NCBI GenBank assembly: GCA_028821635.1
Contig: JAPPDO010000437.1
Span: forward strand, 1 to 5,332
Reading direction: 5' to 3'
From: Ekhidna sp.
GTDB lineage: Bacteria > Bacteroidota > Bacteroidia > Cytophagales > Cyclobacteriaceae
DNA length: 5,332 bases
Below, one piece after another: positions 1 to 5,332 of the stretch. The translations under genes were made by a program, and so were the position numbers. Every line of letters begins with the position of its first letter. Within the stretch, counting starts at the first letter, position 1. The notes beneath the pieces were generated by a model. That model was not told where the DNA came from and ran no database searches. It saw only the letters and a list, made by a program, of their open reading frames with translations.

Positions 1-105
1 AGATATTTATTCTTGTTTATTTCCTTGCTAAAGGACTGGCAAAACATATTAAAGCGTGGAGGCAGTTTACGCTTAGACCCGAAACGGCTATTCAATGAAA
101 AGTGA
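1..105 (+). CDS. Possible C-terminal end of an unidentified protein (5' end outside window)
   Basis: Reading frame 1 is open from the first base to a TGA at 103-105 and gives 34 residues. They begin hydrophobic (RYLFLFISLL) and end in a basic stretch (KDWQNILKRGG, then LDPKRLFNEK). The pattern looks like the end of a protein with a membrane segment followed by a charged tail, which would suit an envelope-polysaccharide gene next to ugd, but no family is recognised. Frame 3 is also open to a TGA at 96-98, and part of the minus strand is open too, so the frame choice rests only on how protein-like the translation looks. If real, the gene converges on ugd with about 50 bases between the two stop codons. 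Confidence 0.3.
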   Translation, partial: RYLFLFISLLKDWQNILKRGGSLRLDPKRLFNEK

Positions 106-156
106 CAGGCTGACCGGATTTGTAAGGGTTATTCAGAAAGGCTTATTATTGAAGAA

Positions 157-1470
157 TTACGCCTTAATCGTCTTTCTCCCTACACTGTAGTATTCAAAGC
201 CAAGTTTATCCATCTGGTTCGGGTCATATAAGTTTCTGCCATCAAAAATCACTTGATTTTTCAATCTTTCTTTAATTCGGCCAAACTCCGGGGTTCTAAA
301 AATGGGCCATTCCGTCATGATCATAAGCGCATCCGCTTGGTGCAGCACATCGTATTCATCTTTCGAAAGTGTGATTTTATCTCCAAAAATCTCCTTGACA
401 TTATCCATCGCTTCGGGGTCGTATGCTTTCACCTTAGCTCCAAGGCTTAATAATATTGTGATATTTTCAAGGGCTGGTGCTTCACGGATGTCGTCTGTAT
501 ATGGCTTGAAAGCAAGGCCCCACACTGCGATTGTTTTGTCGGACAGATCACCGTCAAAGTAGGCCTTTAGCGGTTCGATCATCTTTTGTTTCTGTGCGTG
601 GTTGACCCTCATGACGGCACTGAGGATTTTGAAATCATAATCAACCTCACGGGCAGATCGGACTAACGCCTGCACATCCTTCGGGAAACAACTGCCACCA
701 TATCCAACTCCGGCAAATAAGAATCTTCTTCCAATTCTTGAGTCTGCACCAATTCCTTTCCTGATCATGTCCACATCAGCACCCATTAGTTCACAAAGGC
801 TTGCCATCTCATTCATAAAAGTAATCTTAGTGGCCAGGAATGCGTTTGCGGCATACTTTGTAAGTTCGGCAGATCTTACATCCATGAAAATAATTGGATT
901 ACCCTGTCTGACAAAAGGAGCATAAAGTTGATTCATTAATTGGATGGATCGCTCAGATTCAGCACCAATCACCACTCTGTCCGGCTTCATGAAATCTTCT
1001 ACCGCAACGCCTTCTCTCAAAAACTCAGGGTTTGAAACAACATCAAAATCCACTTTTGTACCTGCCTGCACTTTTCCGGTCACTTTTTCCGCAGTTCCGA
1101 CGGGCACAGTGCTTTTATCCACTATGATTGTGTAATCTTCAAGCAAAGGGCCAAGGTCTTCAGCAACTCCAAGAACATGTGTTAAATCTGCGGAGCCATC
1201 CTCTCCGGGCGGAGTGGGTAATGCCAAAAAAACGATTCGGGCATCCTTAATCCCTTCTTTTAAACTGGTAGTGAAATCAAGACGACCTTGCCTTATGTTC
1301 CTTTTGAATAAGCCCTCCAAGCCGGGTTCGTAAATAGTTATTTGACCGTTGGAAAGTTTCTTAACCTTACTCTCATCAATGTCAATACACGTTACATGGT
1401 TTCCGGTTTCTGCAAGACAAGTGCCTGTAACTAAGCCCACATATCCGGTTCCGACCACGGCTATTTTCAT
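157..1470 (-). CDS. ugd: UDP-glucose 6-dehydrogenase
   Basis: This cytoplasmic enzyme oxidises UDP-glucose to UDP-glucuronate with two NAD+, supplying a precursor for capsule, exopolysaccharide and other surface glycans. The 437 residues match the usual family length. The N-terminal Rossmann fold has the GTGYVG dinucleotide-binding motif at residues 7-12, with an acidic IDID segment (29-32) closing the second strand. STVPVGT lies at 120-126 and NPEFLREG at 147-154. The central dimerisation helix carries ELTKYAANAFLATKI, including Lys205 and Asn209. The catalytic thiol is Cys261 in GYGGSCFPKD, followed by Lys264 and Asp265. The C-terminal UDP-binding domain contains WGLAFKPYTDDIREAP. All expected catalytic residues are present, so the enzyme should be active. 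The ATG at 1470 leaves no room for a longer N-terminus before the glycine motif. The gene is divergent from the acyl-CoA dehydrogenase and appears monocistronic here. A related nucleotide-sugar dehydrogenase (for example one acting on UDP-ManNAc) is less likely, given the close fit to the UDP-glucose enzymes. Confidence 0.96.
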   Translation of the reverse strand: MKIAVVGTGYVGLVTGTCLAETGNHVTCIDIDESKVKKLSNGQITIYEPGLEGLFKRNIRQGRLDFTTSLKEGIKDARIVFLALPTPPGEDGSADLTHVLGVAEDLGPLLEDYTIIVDKSTVPVGTAEKVTGKVQAGTKVDFDVVSNPEFLREGVAVEDFMKPDRVVIGAESERSIQLMNQLYAPFVRQGNPIIFMDVRSAELTKYAANAFLATKITFMNEMASLCELMGADVDMIRKGIGADSRIGRRFLFAGVGYGGSCFPKDVQALVRSAREVDYDFKILSAVMRVNHAQKQKMIEPLKAYFDGDLSDKTIAVWGLAFKPYTDDIREAPALENITILLSLGAKVKAYDPEAMDNVKEIFGDKITLSKDEYDVLHQADALMIMTEWPIFRTPEFGRIKERLKNQVIFDGRNLYDPNQMDKLGFEYYSVGRKTIKA

Positions 1471-1501
1471 TTTTTATCAATTAAATATCTATACACGGCA
1501 G

Positions 1502-1509
1502 CAAAAGTA
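1502..1509 (-). promoter_or_regulatory. Bacteroidota-type -7 element for ugd
   Basis: On the minus strand this reads TACTTTTG followed by C, a full match to the Bacteroidota -7 consensus TAnnTTTG. It lies 31 bases upstream of the ugd ATG, so the transcript leader would be roughly 25 bases, which is usual for the phylum. No TTTG -33 box is seen at the expected 19-21 base spacing, so only the -7 half is supported. Confidence 0.55.
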
Positions 1510-1565
1510 GAGAAATCAAAGTGCTTTTGAGGTTTTAGATATTACCTCAGGCGAACTAAATTCTT

Positions 1566-1573
1566 TACTTTTA
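1566..1573 (+). promoter_or_regulatory. Possible -7 element for the acyl-CoA dehydrogenase gene
   Basis: TACTTTTA differs from TAnnTTTG only in the last base and lies 31 bases before the ATG at 1605, the same distance as the mirrored element in front of ugd. No clear -33 box is present. The divergent genes would thus be driven from one short region of about 135 bases. The motif is weak on its own in AT-rich DNA. Confidence 0.35.
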
Positions 1574-1604
1574 CGTTTTGAATATCAAACTAATTTTAAA
1601 ACGA

Positions 1605-2771
1605 ATGCCAACAAATGTTCTTGATATTCCTACCTCAGCGTTTGTTTTTGAGAATCAGGAGATGATTTCCCAAATGGTCAGGGAGTTTTCTGAAAAAGAG
1701 ATGATCCCCAACAGAATGAAATGGGATGAGTCGCAGCATTTTCCAATTGATCTGTTCAAAAAAATGGGTGATTTGGGATTAATGGGCGTTTTGGTTCCGC
1801 AGGAATATGGCGGTGCGGGATTTGGTTATCACGAATATGTGACGGCTATCATTGAACTTGCTAAAGTGGATGGATCCATCGGCCTTTCTATGGCCGCTCA
1901 CAATTCATTATGTGCCGGTCACATATTACAACATGGTAATGAGACCCAAAAGGCTTACTATCTGCCAAAACTAGCCACTGCCGAATGGATTGGGGCGTGG
2001 GGATTAACCGAACCAAATACCGGATCCGATGCCGGTAATATGAAGACTACCGCAATAAAAGAGGGAGATGAATGGATAATCAATGGAGCTAAAAATTTTA
2101 TTACTCATGGGAACTCCGGAGATATCGCCGTAGTCATTGCAAGAACCGGTGAGCCTAATGTTTCAAGAAATGCAAGTACGTTTATTGTAGAGAGAGATAA
2201 TCCGGGCTTCAGGCAAGGAAGAAAAGAAGATAAACTGGGAATGCGTGCCTCAGAAACTGCTGAAATGATTTTTGAAGACTGCCGTGTCTCAGAAGAGAAC
2301 TTAATAGGAGAGGTTGGAGATGGCTTCATACAATCCCTGAAGGTTTTGGACGGGGGGAGAATATCTATCGCAGCCCTCAGTTGTGGGATTGCAGAAGGAG
2401 CACTAAATGCTGCGGTTCAGTATTCAAAAGAGCGGGAGCAGTTTGGAAAGTCTATCTCTCAATTTCAGGGAGTTTCGTTCAAACTAGCAGAGATGGCAAC
2501 TAAGATAGAGGCTGCAAAGCAGCTTACTTTCAATGCCGCCGAGCAAAAAAATCTGGGTAGAAACGTGACAAAAGAGTCGGCCATGGCCAAACTTTACTCC
2601 TCCGAAATCGCCGTTGAGGTTGCTGACGGTGCCGTTCAGGTATTTGGAGGATATGGTTACACAAAAGATTATCCTGCTGAAAAATATTACAGAGATGCGA
2701 AACTTTGTACCATTGGAGAAGGGACATCAGAAATTCAGAAAATTGTGATTTCCAGAGCTTTGTTAGCCTAA
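1605..2771 (+). CDS. Acyl-CoA dehydrogenase (FAD-dependent, short/medium-chain type)
   Basis: This is a flavoenzyme that introduces the alpha-beta double bond into acyl-CoA thioesters in fatty-acid or branched-chain amino-acid breakdown, passing electrons to electron-transfer flavoprotein. With the ATG at 1605 the protein has 388 residues, close to the usual 380. An N-terminal helical domain (about 1-125) is followed by the beta domain with GLTEPNTGSDAGN at 133-145, matching the first family signature. The C-terminal helical domain has the second signature starting QVFGGYGYTKDYPAEKYYRD. The catalytic base is expected to be Glu372 in GEGTSEIQ, the position used by short- and medium-chain enzymes rather than by isovaleryl-CoA dehydrogenase. 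A TTG in frame at 1578 would add nine residues (MNIKLILKR), but it lies immediately after the putative -7 element where transcription should begin, so the ATG is preferred. No Shine-Dalgarno sequence is visible. The exact acyl chain specificity cannot be read from the sequence. The gene stands alone, with rpsU following under its own promoter. Confidence 0.93.
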   Translation: MPTNVLDIPTSAFVFENQEMISQMVREFSEKEMIPNRMKWDESQHFPIDLFKKMGDLGLMGVLVPQEYGGAGFGYHEYVTAIIELAKVDGSIGLSMAAHNSLCAGHILQHGNETQKAYYLPKLATAEWIGAWGLTEPNTGSDAGNMKTTAIKEGDEWIINGAKNFITHGNSGDIAVVIARTGEPNVSRNASTFIVERDNPGFRQGRKEDKLGMRASETAEMIFEDCRVSEENLIGEVGDGFIQSLKVLDGGRISIAALSCGIAEGALNAAVQYSKEREQFGKSISQFQGVSFKLAEMATKIEAAKQLTFNAAEQKNLGRNVTKESAMAKLYSSEIAVEVADGAVQVFGGYGYTKDYPAEKYYRDAKLCTIGEGTSEIQKIVISRALLA

Positions 2772-2775
2772 CCGG

Positions 2776-2806
2776 TTTGAATAAAGGAATTGAGCAACTA
2801 TATTTG
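2776..2806 (+). promoter_or_regulatory. Full Bacteroidota-type promoter for rpsU
   Basis: A TTTG box at 2776-2779 and TATATTTG at 2799-2806 (followed by C) are separated by exactly 19 bases, matching the TTTG / TAnnTTTG promoter described for Bacteroides. It sits wholly between the acyl-CoA dehydrogenase stop and the rpsU ATG. Initiation about seven bases downstream would leave a leader of only about 15 bases. It is the best promoter in the window, in keeping with strong expression of a ribosomal protein. Confidence 0.75.
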
Positions 2807-2827
2807 CACCCTATTAATAATTTTGAA

Positions 2828-3022
2828 ATGTTAATCATAAACGTCAAAGAAAACGAATCAGTAGATAGGGCTCTGAAAAGATTTAAGAAGAAGTTTGAAA
2901 AAACCGGCGTTCTTAGAGAATTGAGGTCAAGGTCTCACTTTACAAAACCGTCCGTAAAGAGGAGAGAAGAAATTAAAAAAGCCCAATACATACAGCGTTT
3001 GAGAGAAGAAGAGAATAAATAA
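2828..3022 (+). CDS. rpsU: 30S ribosomal protein bS21
   Basis: A small, very basic ribosomal protein (64 residues) of the 30S platform that contacts the 3' end of 16S rRNA. The translation MLIINVKENESVDRALKRF, then KKKFEKTG and RELRSRSHFTKPSVKRREEI, is a clear family match over its full length. In Flavobacterium johnsoniae, bS21 together with bS18 and bS6 hides the anti-Shine-Dalgarno sequence, and a C-terminal tyrosine takes part. This protein has Tyr54 in KKAQYIQRL. The ATG at 2828 is chosen because it gives the family's exact N-terminus and follows the 2776-2806 promoter. A longer open frame reaching back to 2705 would overlap the upstream gene and start before the promoter. The AT-rich leader has no GGAGG-like sequence, although many Bacteroidota carry a strong Shine-Dalgarno before rpsU for autoregulation. 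The codon use and base composition resemble the upstream genes. Confidence 0.95.
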   Translation: MLIINVKENESVDRALKRFKKKFEKTGVLRELRSRSHFTKPSVKRREEIKKAQYIQRLREEENK

Positions 3023-3031
3023 ACCTGTTGT

Positions 3032-3057
3032 GCATTTTAAAGAATGCTAATTTTAAT
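3032..3057 (+). terminator. Weak candidate terminator after rpsU
   Basis: GCATT at 3032-3036 can pair with AATGC at 3043-3047, with a T-G pair extending the stem to six base pairs around a four-base loop. It is followed by the T-rich run TAATTTTAATT. It begins ten bases after the rpsU stop. The stem is short and AT-rich, so the call is tentative. Confidence 0.3.
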
Positions 3058-3252
3058 TGTGTTGATGCCTCTCTCCAAGATGTATTTATTGATGTGTAGA
3101 ACTACGGTTTGAAATTGAATGAGAATATTTTGAAAACCGGCTCATATTTCCAAAAAATACCTGAAAAATGACTGAAAATTTGCACGAGTCTTCTGCTACA
3201 CGCTAGCATTTGAAAAAAGATTTGATATTACGTAGGATGCAGTGAATTTACA
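3058..3252. other. Non-coding stretch between rpsU and the IS1 relic
   Basis: All frames are broken by stops and no translation resembles a known protein. No tRNA cloverleaf or direct-repeat array is seen. It contains a spaced palindrome, CAGTG-6-CACTG, at 3240-3255 just before the relic transposase. The left end of the IS should lie somewhere in this stretch, because IS1-family elements have their terminal repeat some tens of bases before the transposase start, but without the matching right end it cannot be placed. Confidence 0.4.
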
Positions 3253-3722
3253 CTGAAAACAAGAATTACCAACTGTTTCAAATTCGCTCTAAAGGCTTCG
3301 TCAAGCATGGAAAGATTGGTTGACAATAGCACTATCAATGCAAATCATGCCAATACAACTTTACGATCCCTAAGATTAAGCAAAGGAATAAATCTTTACT
3401 GTGTTTGATTGTCTCTGAGGCTTTACTTGAAAGGGTCAGTGTTTAGAAGCATATATTACGCATAGTAGTCGTGAGCCATGTGAATGTCATCAACGAGGTG
3501 AAGAAATATGGGAAAGAGTTGAAGGCTCCGAGACTTTGTGAATCGGAAAGCATCCAGGCAATGGAGGGGGACGAGTTACACAACTATATCGGTCAAAAAA
3601 ACTACGCATAGCTCTGGCTTGCTATAGACAAGGCTGGTAAACGGGTGTTGGGCTTTGTGCTCATCGACTGGAATGAACAAAAAGGGAAGCGACTCAAATT
3701 AATGATTTTACACAAAAATCCA
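3253..3722 (+). pseudogene. Decayed, 3'-truncated IS1-family transposase (insertion sequence remnant)
   Basis: A conceptual translation recovers the layout of an IS1-family (InsA/InsB-type) transposase. It begins KTRITNC at 3256, probably after an original ATG that is now CTG at 3253. Next comes a zinc-binding region whose second knuckle is intact as HYQCKSCQYNFTIPK (3330-3374), while the first knuckle reads CFKF instead of CPKC. A helix-turn-helix segment follows, SHVNVINEVKKYGKELKAPR. The start of the catalytic domain is MEGDELHNYIGQKNYA, whose Asp at 3570-3572 would be the first catalytic acid, then LWLAIDKAGKRVLGFVL. Damage comprises a frameshift near 3285, stops at 3321 (TGA), 3327 (TAG), 3444 (TAG) and 3609 (TAG, where family members usually have Trp), and loss of everything after EQKGKRL. 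The remaining DDE residues and the right terminal repeat are missing. The copy cannot make an active enzyme and is old. The AT-rich ATPase cassette starts immediately after the truncation point. Confidence 0.82.
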
Positions 3723-3742
3723 TAAAGATTATCAAGTTTGAG

Positions 3743-3750
3743 TATTTTTG
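3743..3750 (+). promoter_or_regulatory. Bacteroidota-type -7 element for the ATPase cassette
   Basis: TATTTTTG matches TAnnTTTG in full and lies 19 bases before the ATG at 3770, giving a very short A-rich leader of about 13 bases. No TTTG is found at the -33 position. A TTTG at 3737-3740 is too close to act as one. The cassette therefore seems to carry its own promoter instead of reading through from rpsU. Confidence 0.5.
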
Positions 3751-3769
3751 TAGAAAAATAACAAAAATA

Positions 3770-5083
3770 ATGATTGTTGAGTTCTCAATATCAAACTATA
3801 AATCGTTTAAAACTGAATCTACACTGAGTTTCATTGGTAGTAATACTACTAAAGAACACGAAGTGGATAACACTTTCAAATGGAAAGATTACAAGTTCTT
3901 AAAAGCTAATGCTATTTATGGTGCAAACGCAAGTGGAAAAAGTAACTTAGTTAATGCTTTATCTGTAATGAAAAGAACAGTAATGACTTCTTTTCAAAAT
4001 GCACTTGCGGAGAAAGATAAAAATATAAGTATAGTTCCTTTTAAGCTAAATTCAGATACTATAAATAAACCAACAACTTTTGAAATTGTCTTTATTGCAG
4101 ATGAGAAACAATATCGTTACGGTTTTGAATTAAAAGATCATGTCGTTTCTTCTGAATGGTTGTTTCATATACCTCGAAAAATTGAAACTTTTCTTTTTAT
4201 TCGTGAAAACAATGAAATAAAAATTAATAAAACTCACTTCAAGGAAGGTATCGGATTGGAAGGTAAAACAAGAGAAAATGTTTTATTTCTTTCAGTATGC
4301 TCGCAATTCAATGGTGCTATTTCTAATATAGTCATCAATTGGTTTAAAGAGTTAAAATTTATTTCGGGGTTAAATGATGATACATATAGGGGATATACAA
4401 CTTACAAACTAAAAGAAGATAAAAAGTTTAACAAATGGATTAATAACTTTATCAAGTTTTTAGAAATTTCAAAAGTATCTGTTGAAGAAGAGTTGATAGA
4501 ATCTCTAAATATTGATGAACTTGAATTTCTGGATGAAGAAAAAGAACTAAAAGTTGCATTTAAGGCTTTAAGTGACTGGCGAGAGAAACAACAAACTGTA
4601 TCAAAATTAAAATCTTGGCATCATGTATTTGATTCAAATAATCTTATCCAAGATAGTATCCAATTTGACTTTGACAGAGAAGAGTCCAAAGGGACCCAAA
4701 GGTTAATTTACATATTAGGCCCAATTTATGATTCATTAGTAAATGGAAAGGTATTATTCATTGATGAATTAGACTCAAGATTACATTCCTTATTAACCAG
4801 AGAAGTTATAAGCTTATTTCATAAGTTTAACAAGAACAATGCTCAGTTTGCATTTGTACTTCACGATACGAATATTTTAAAAACGGAAATATTCAGACGT
4901 GACCAACTATGGTTCGTTGAAAAGAATCAGGTTGGGTATTCTAATCTCTACTCGCTTTATGACTATGGAAAAGTAAGAAAAGATGCAAAATTTGAAGAAG
5001 CATACTTAAAAGGTAACTATGGTGCAGTTCCTCAACTTGATTGGTCTAGCGATTTAATAGACAAACTTTATGAGGAGGAATAA
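3770..5083 (+). CDS. AAA_15/AAA_21 ABC-type ATPase, RloA/AbiLi-like, probable defence protein
   Basis: A 437-residue ATP-binding protein of the SMC/OLD-like ABC ATPase group often annotated as AAA_15 or AAA_21. It opens with IVEFSISNYKSFK, the typical first strand of this group. Walker A is GANASGKS at residues 51-58. An ABC-signature-like ESKGTQR is at 305-311. Walker B is KVLFIDELD at 327-335 with the catalytic acid pair Asp332-Glu333. The switch histidine is His365 in VLHDTN. The tail has KDAKFEEAYLKGNYGAVP, also typical. The central part (about 190-300) is helical and charged and is the likely lid or arm. All ATPase motifs are intact, and there is no transmembrane segment and no C-terminal TOPRIM or nuclease domain, so any effector must be another protein. 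Relatives include the ATPases of AbiL, RloA and PARIS modules, which act with a second protein in phage defence. The gene is visibly more AT-rich than ugd, the dehydrogenase and rpsU, and follows an IS relic, both pointing to acquisition by transfer. The next gene overlaps its end by 14 bases, implying coupled expression. The ATPase family is sure; the defence role is inferred. Confidence 0.85.
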   Translation: MIVEFSISNYKSFKTESTLSFIGSNTTKEHEVDNTFKWKDYKFLKANAIYGANASGKSNLVNALSVMKRTVMTSFQNALAEKDKNISIVPFKLNSDTINKPTTFEIVFIADEKQYRYGFELKDHVVSSEWLFHIPRKIETFLFIRENNEIKINKTHFKEGIGLEGKTRENVLFLSVCSQFNGAISNIVINWFKELKFISGLNDDTYRGYTTYKLKEDKKFNKWINNFIKFLEISKVSVEEELIESLNIDELEFLDEEKELKVAFKALSDWREKQQTVSKLKSWHHVFDSNNLIQDSIQFDFDREESKGTQRLIYILGPIYDSLVNGKVLFIDELDSRLHSLLTREVISLFHKFNKNNAQFAFVLHDTNILKTEIFRRDQLWFVEKNQVGYSNLYSLYDYGKVRKDAKFEEAYLKGNYGAVPQLDWSSDLIDKLYEEE

Positions 5084-5332
5084 TAAATTTCAAGAAAGAG
5101 ATTATAAAAGCTATAAAAGGAGAAAAAAATCATTAATACTAAGAGAAGATGGCCTTAAATCAAAGCAGTATATTGTTTTTTCTTTAAGGTTTTTAGACAA
5201 ATCACAAGAAGAAGCTCCGGAAATTTGGGAGAATAACAAGATATTATCAAAAGTCATCAATAGATTTCAAAGTTTGTGCTCAATGACGGTTGTTGATGCA
5301 AGACAACAAGAAATTTTAAAAATTTATGATTC
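5070..5332 (+). CDS. Partner protein of the ATPase, N-terminal part only (runs off window)
   Basis: An open frame starts at ATG 5070 inside the last codons of the ATPase gene (14-base overlap, different frame) and stays open for 87 codons to the window edge. No other in-frame start lies nearby. The first 21 residues are strongly basic (MRRNNKFQERDYKSYKRRKK), then comes a probable strand, KQYIVFSLRFLDKSQ, and a helical stretch, EIWENNKILSKVINRFQSLC, followed by DARQQEILKIYD. The order FSLRFLD - EIWENNKIL - INRFQSL - EILKIYD recalls a family of uncharacterised proteins that I remember reading like FSFRxxDxxQGQ-WE-LL-KL-IKIYG. That resemblance is from memory and untested. It lacks the CEGxxTE motif that RloB proteins carry near the N-terminus, and nothing marks it as DUF4435. 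The overlap and shared AT-rich composition make it the natural partner, possibly the effector or toxin, of the ATPase. The coding call is firm; the function is unknown. Confidence 0.7.
   Translation, partial: MRRNNKFQERDYKSYKRRKKSLILREDGLKSKQYIVFSLRFLDKSQEEAPEIWENNKILSKVINRFQSLCSMTVVDARQQEILKIYD

Noticed and set aside
138..165. AAGGC/GCCTT inverted repeat as a terminator for ugd
   Set aside because: It has a five-base stem with an 18-base loop, overlaps the ugd stop region and has no T-run on either strand.
253..1135. Plus-strand open frames lying inside ugd
   Set aside because: They are shadows of a strongly conserved minus-strand gene, and their translations show no family-like features.
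1578..1604. TTG start adding nine residues to the acyl-CoA dehydrogenase
   Set aside because: It lies within a few bases of the putative -7 element, and the ATG at 1605 already gives the normal family length.
2705..2827. N-terminal extension of the rpsU reading frame back to an upstream ATG at 2705
   Set aside because: It would overlap the acyl-CoA dehydrogenase gene and begin before the rpsU promoter, and bS21 is complete from the ATG at 2828.
2105..2847. Minus-strand open frames across the acyl-CoA dehydrogenase gene
   Set aside because: They overlap conserved coding sequence and the rpsU promoter, with low-complexity translations and no promoter.
3240..3255. CAGTG-6-CACTG palindrome as an operator or IS end
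   Set aside because: A five-base arm is expected by chance at this length, no second copy is seen, and IS1 ends would need a partner repeat that is missing.
5070..5332. RloB or PARIS AriB (DUF4435) identity for the partner gene
   Set aside because: The RloB N-terminal CEGxxTE motif is absent and no DUF4435 pattern is visible in the 87 residues available.
1..5332. CRISPR array, tRNA or rRNA genes
   Set aside because: No regularly spaced repeats, tRNA-like cloverleaf or rRNA-like segment was seen on either strand.

Overview
The window looks like chromosomal DNA of a member of the Bacteroidota. The evidence is promoter-like TAnnTTTG motifs 20 to 40 bases before four genes, AT-rich leaders with no Shine-Dalgarno sequence, and a bS21 protein of Bacteroidota type (64 residues, Tyr54 present). 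Class or genus cannot be fixed from this sequence.

Layout: bases 1-105 may hold the 3' end of an unidentified gene that converges on ugd. Bases 157-1470 (minus strand) encode a complete UDP-glucose 6-dehydrogenase. A short divergent intergenic region with a promoter-like motif on each strand separates it from a complete acyl-CoA dehydrogenase gene (1605-2771, plus). After a very good Bacteroidota-type promoter (2776-2806) comes rpsU for ribosomal protein bS21 (2828-3022). These are ordinary housekeeping or envelope-sugar genes with balanced base composition.

From 3023 the character changes. A non-coding stretch leads into a decayed, 3'-truncated IS1-family transposase (about 3253-3722) that carries a frameshift and four internal stops. 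Next to the relic, with its own promoter-like motif, starts a clearly more AT-rich two-gene unit. The first gene is a 437-residue ABC-type ATPase of the AAA_15/AAA_21 (RloA/AbiLi-like) kind (3770-5083). The second is a basic protein whose start overlaps the ATPase gene by 14 bases and which runs off the window (5070-5332).

The ATPase and its overlapping partner have the architecture of two-gene anti-phage modules, in which the ATPase senses or restrains an effector. The visible part of the partner does not look like the usual RloB or DUF4435 partners. This cassette, inserted beside an IS relic just downstream of rpsU, is the most interesting item here. The defence role is inference from family and context, not something the sequence proves.
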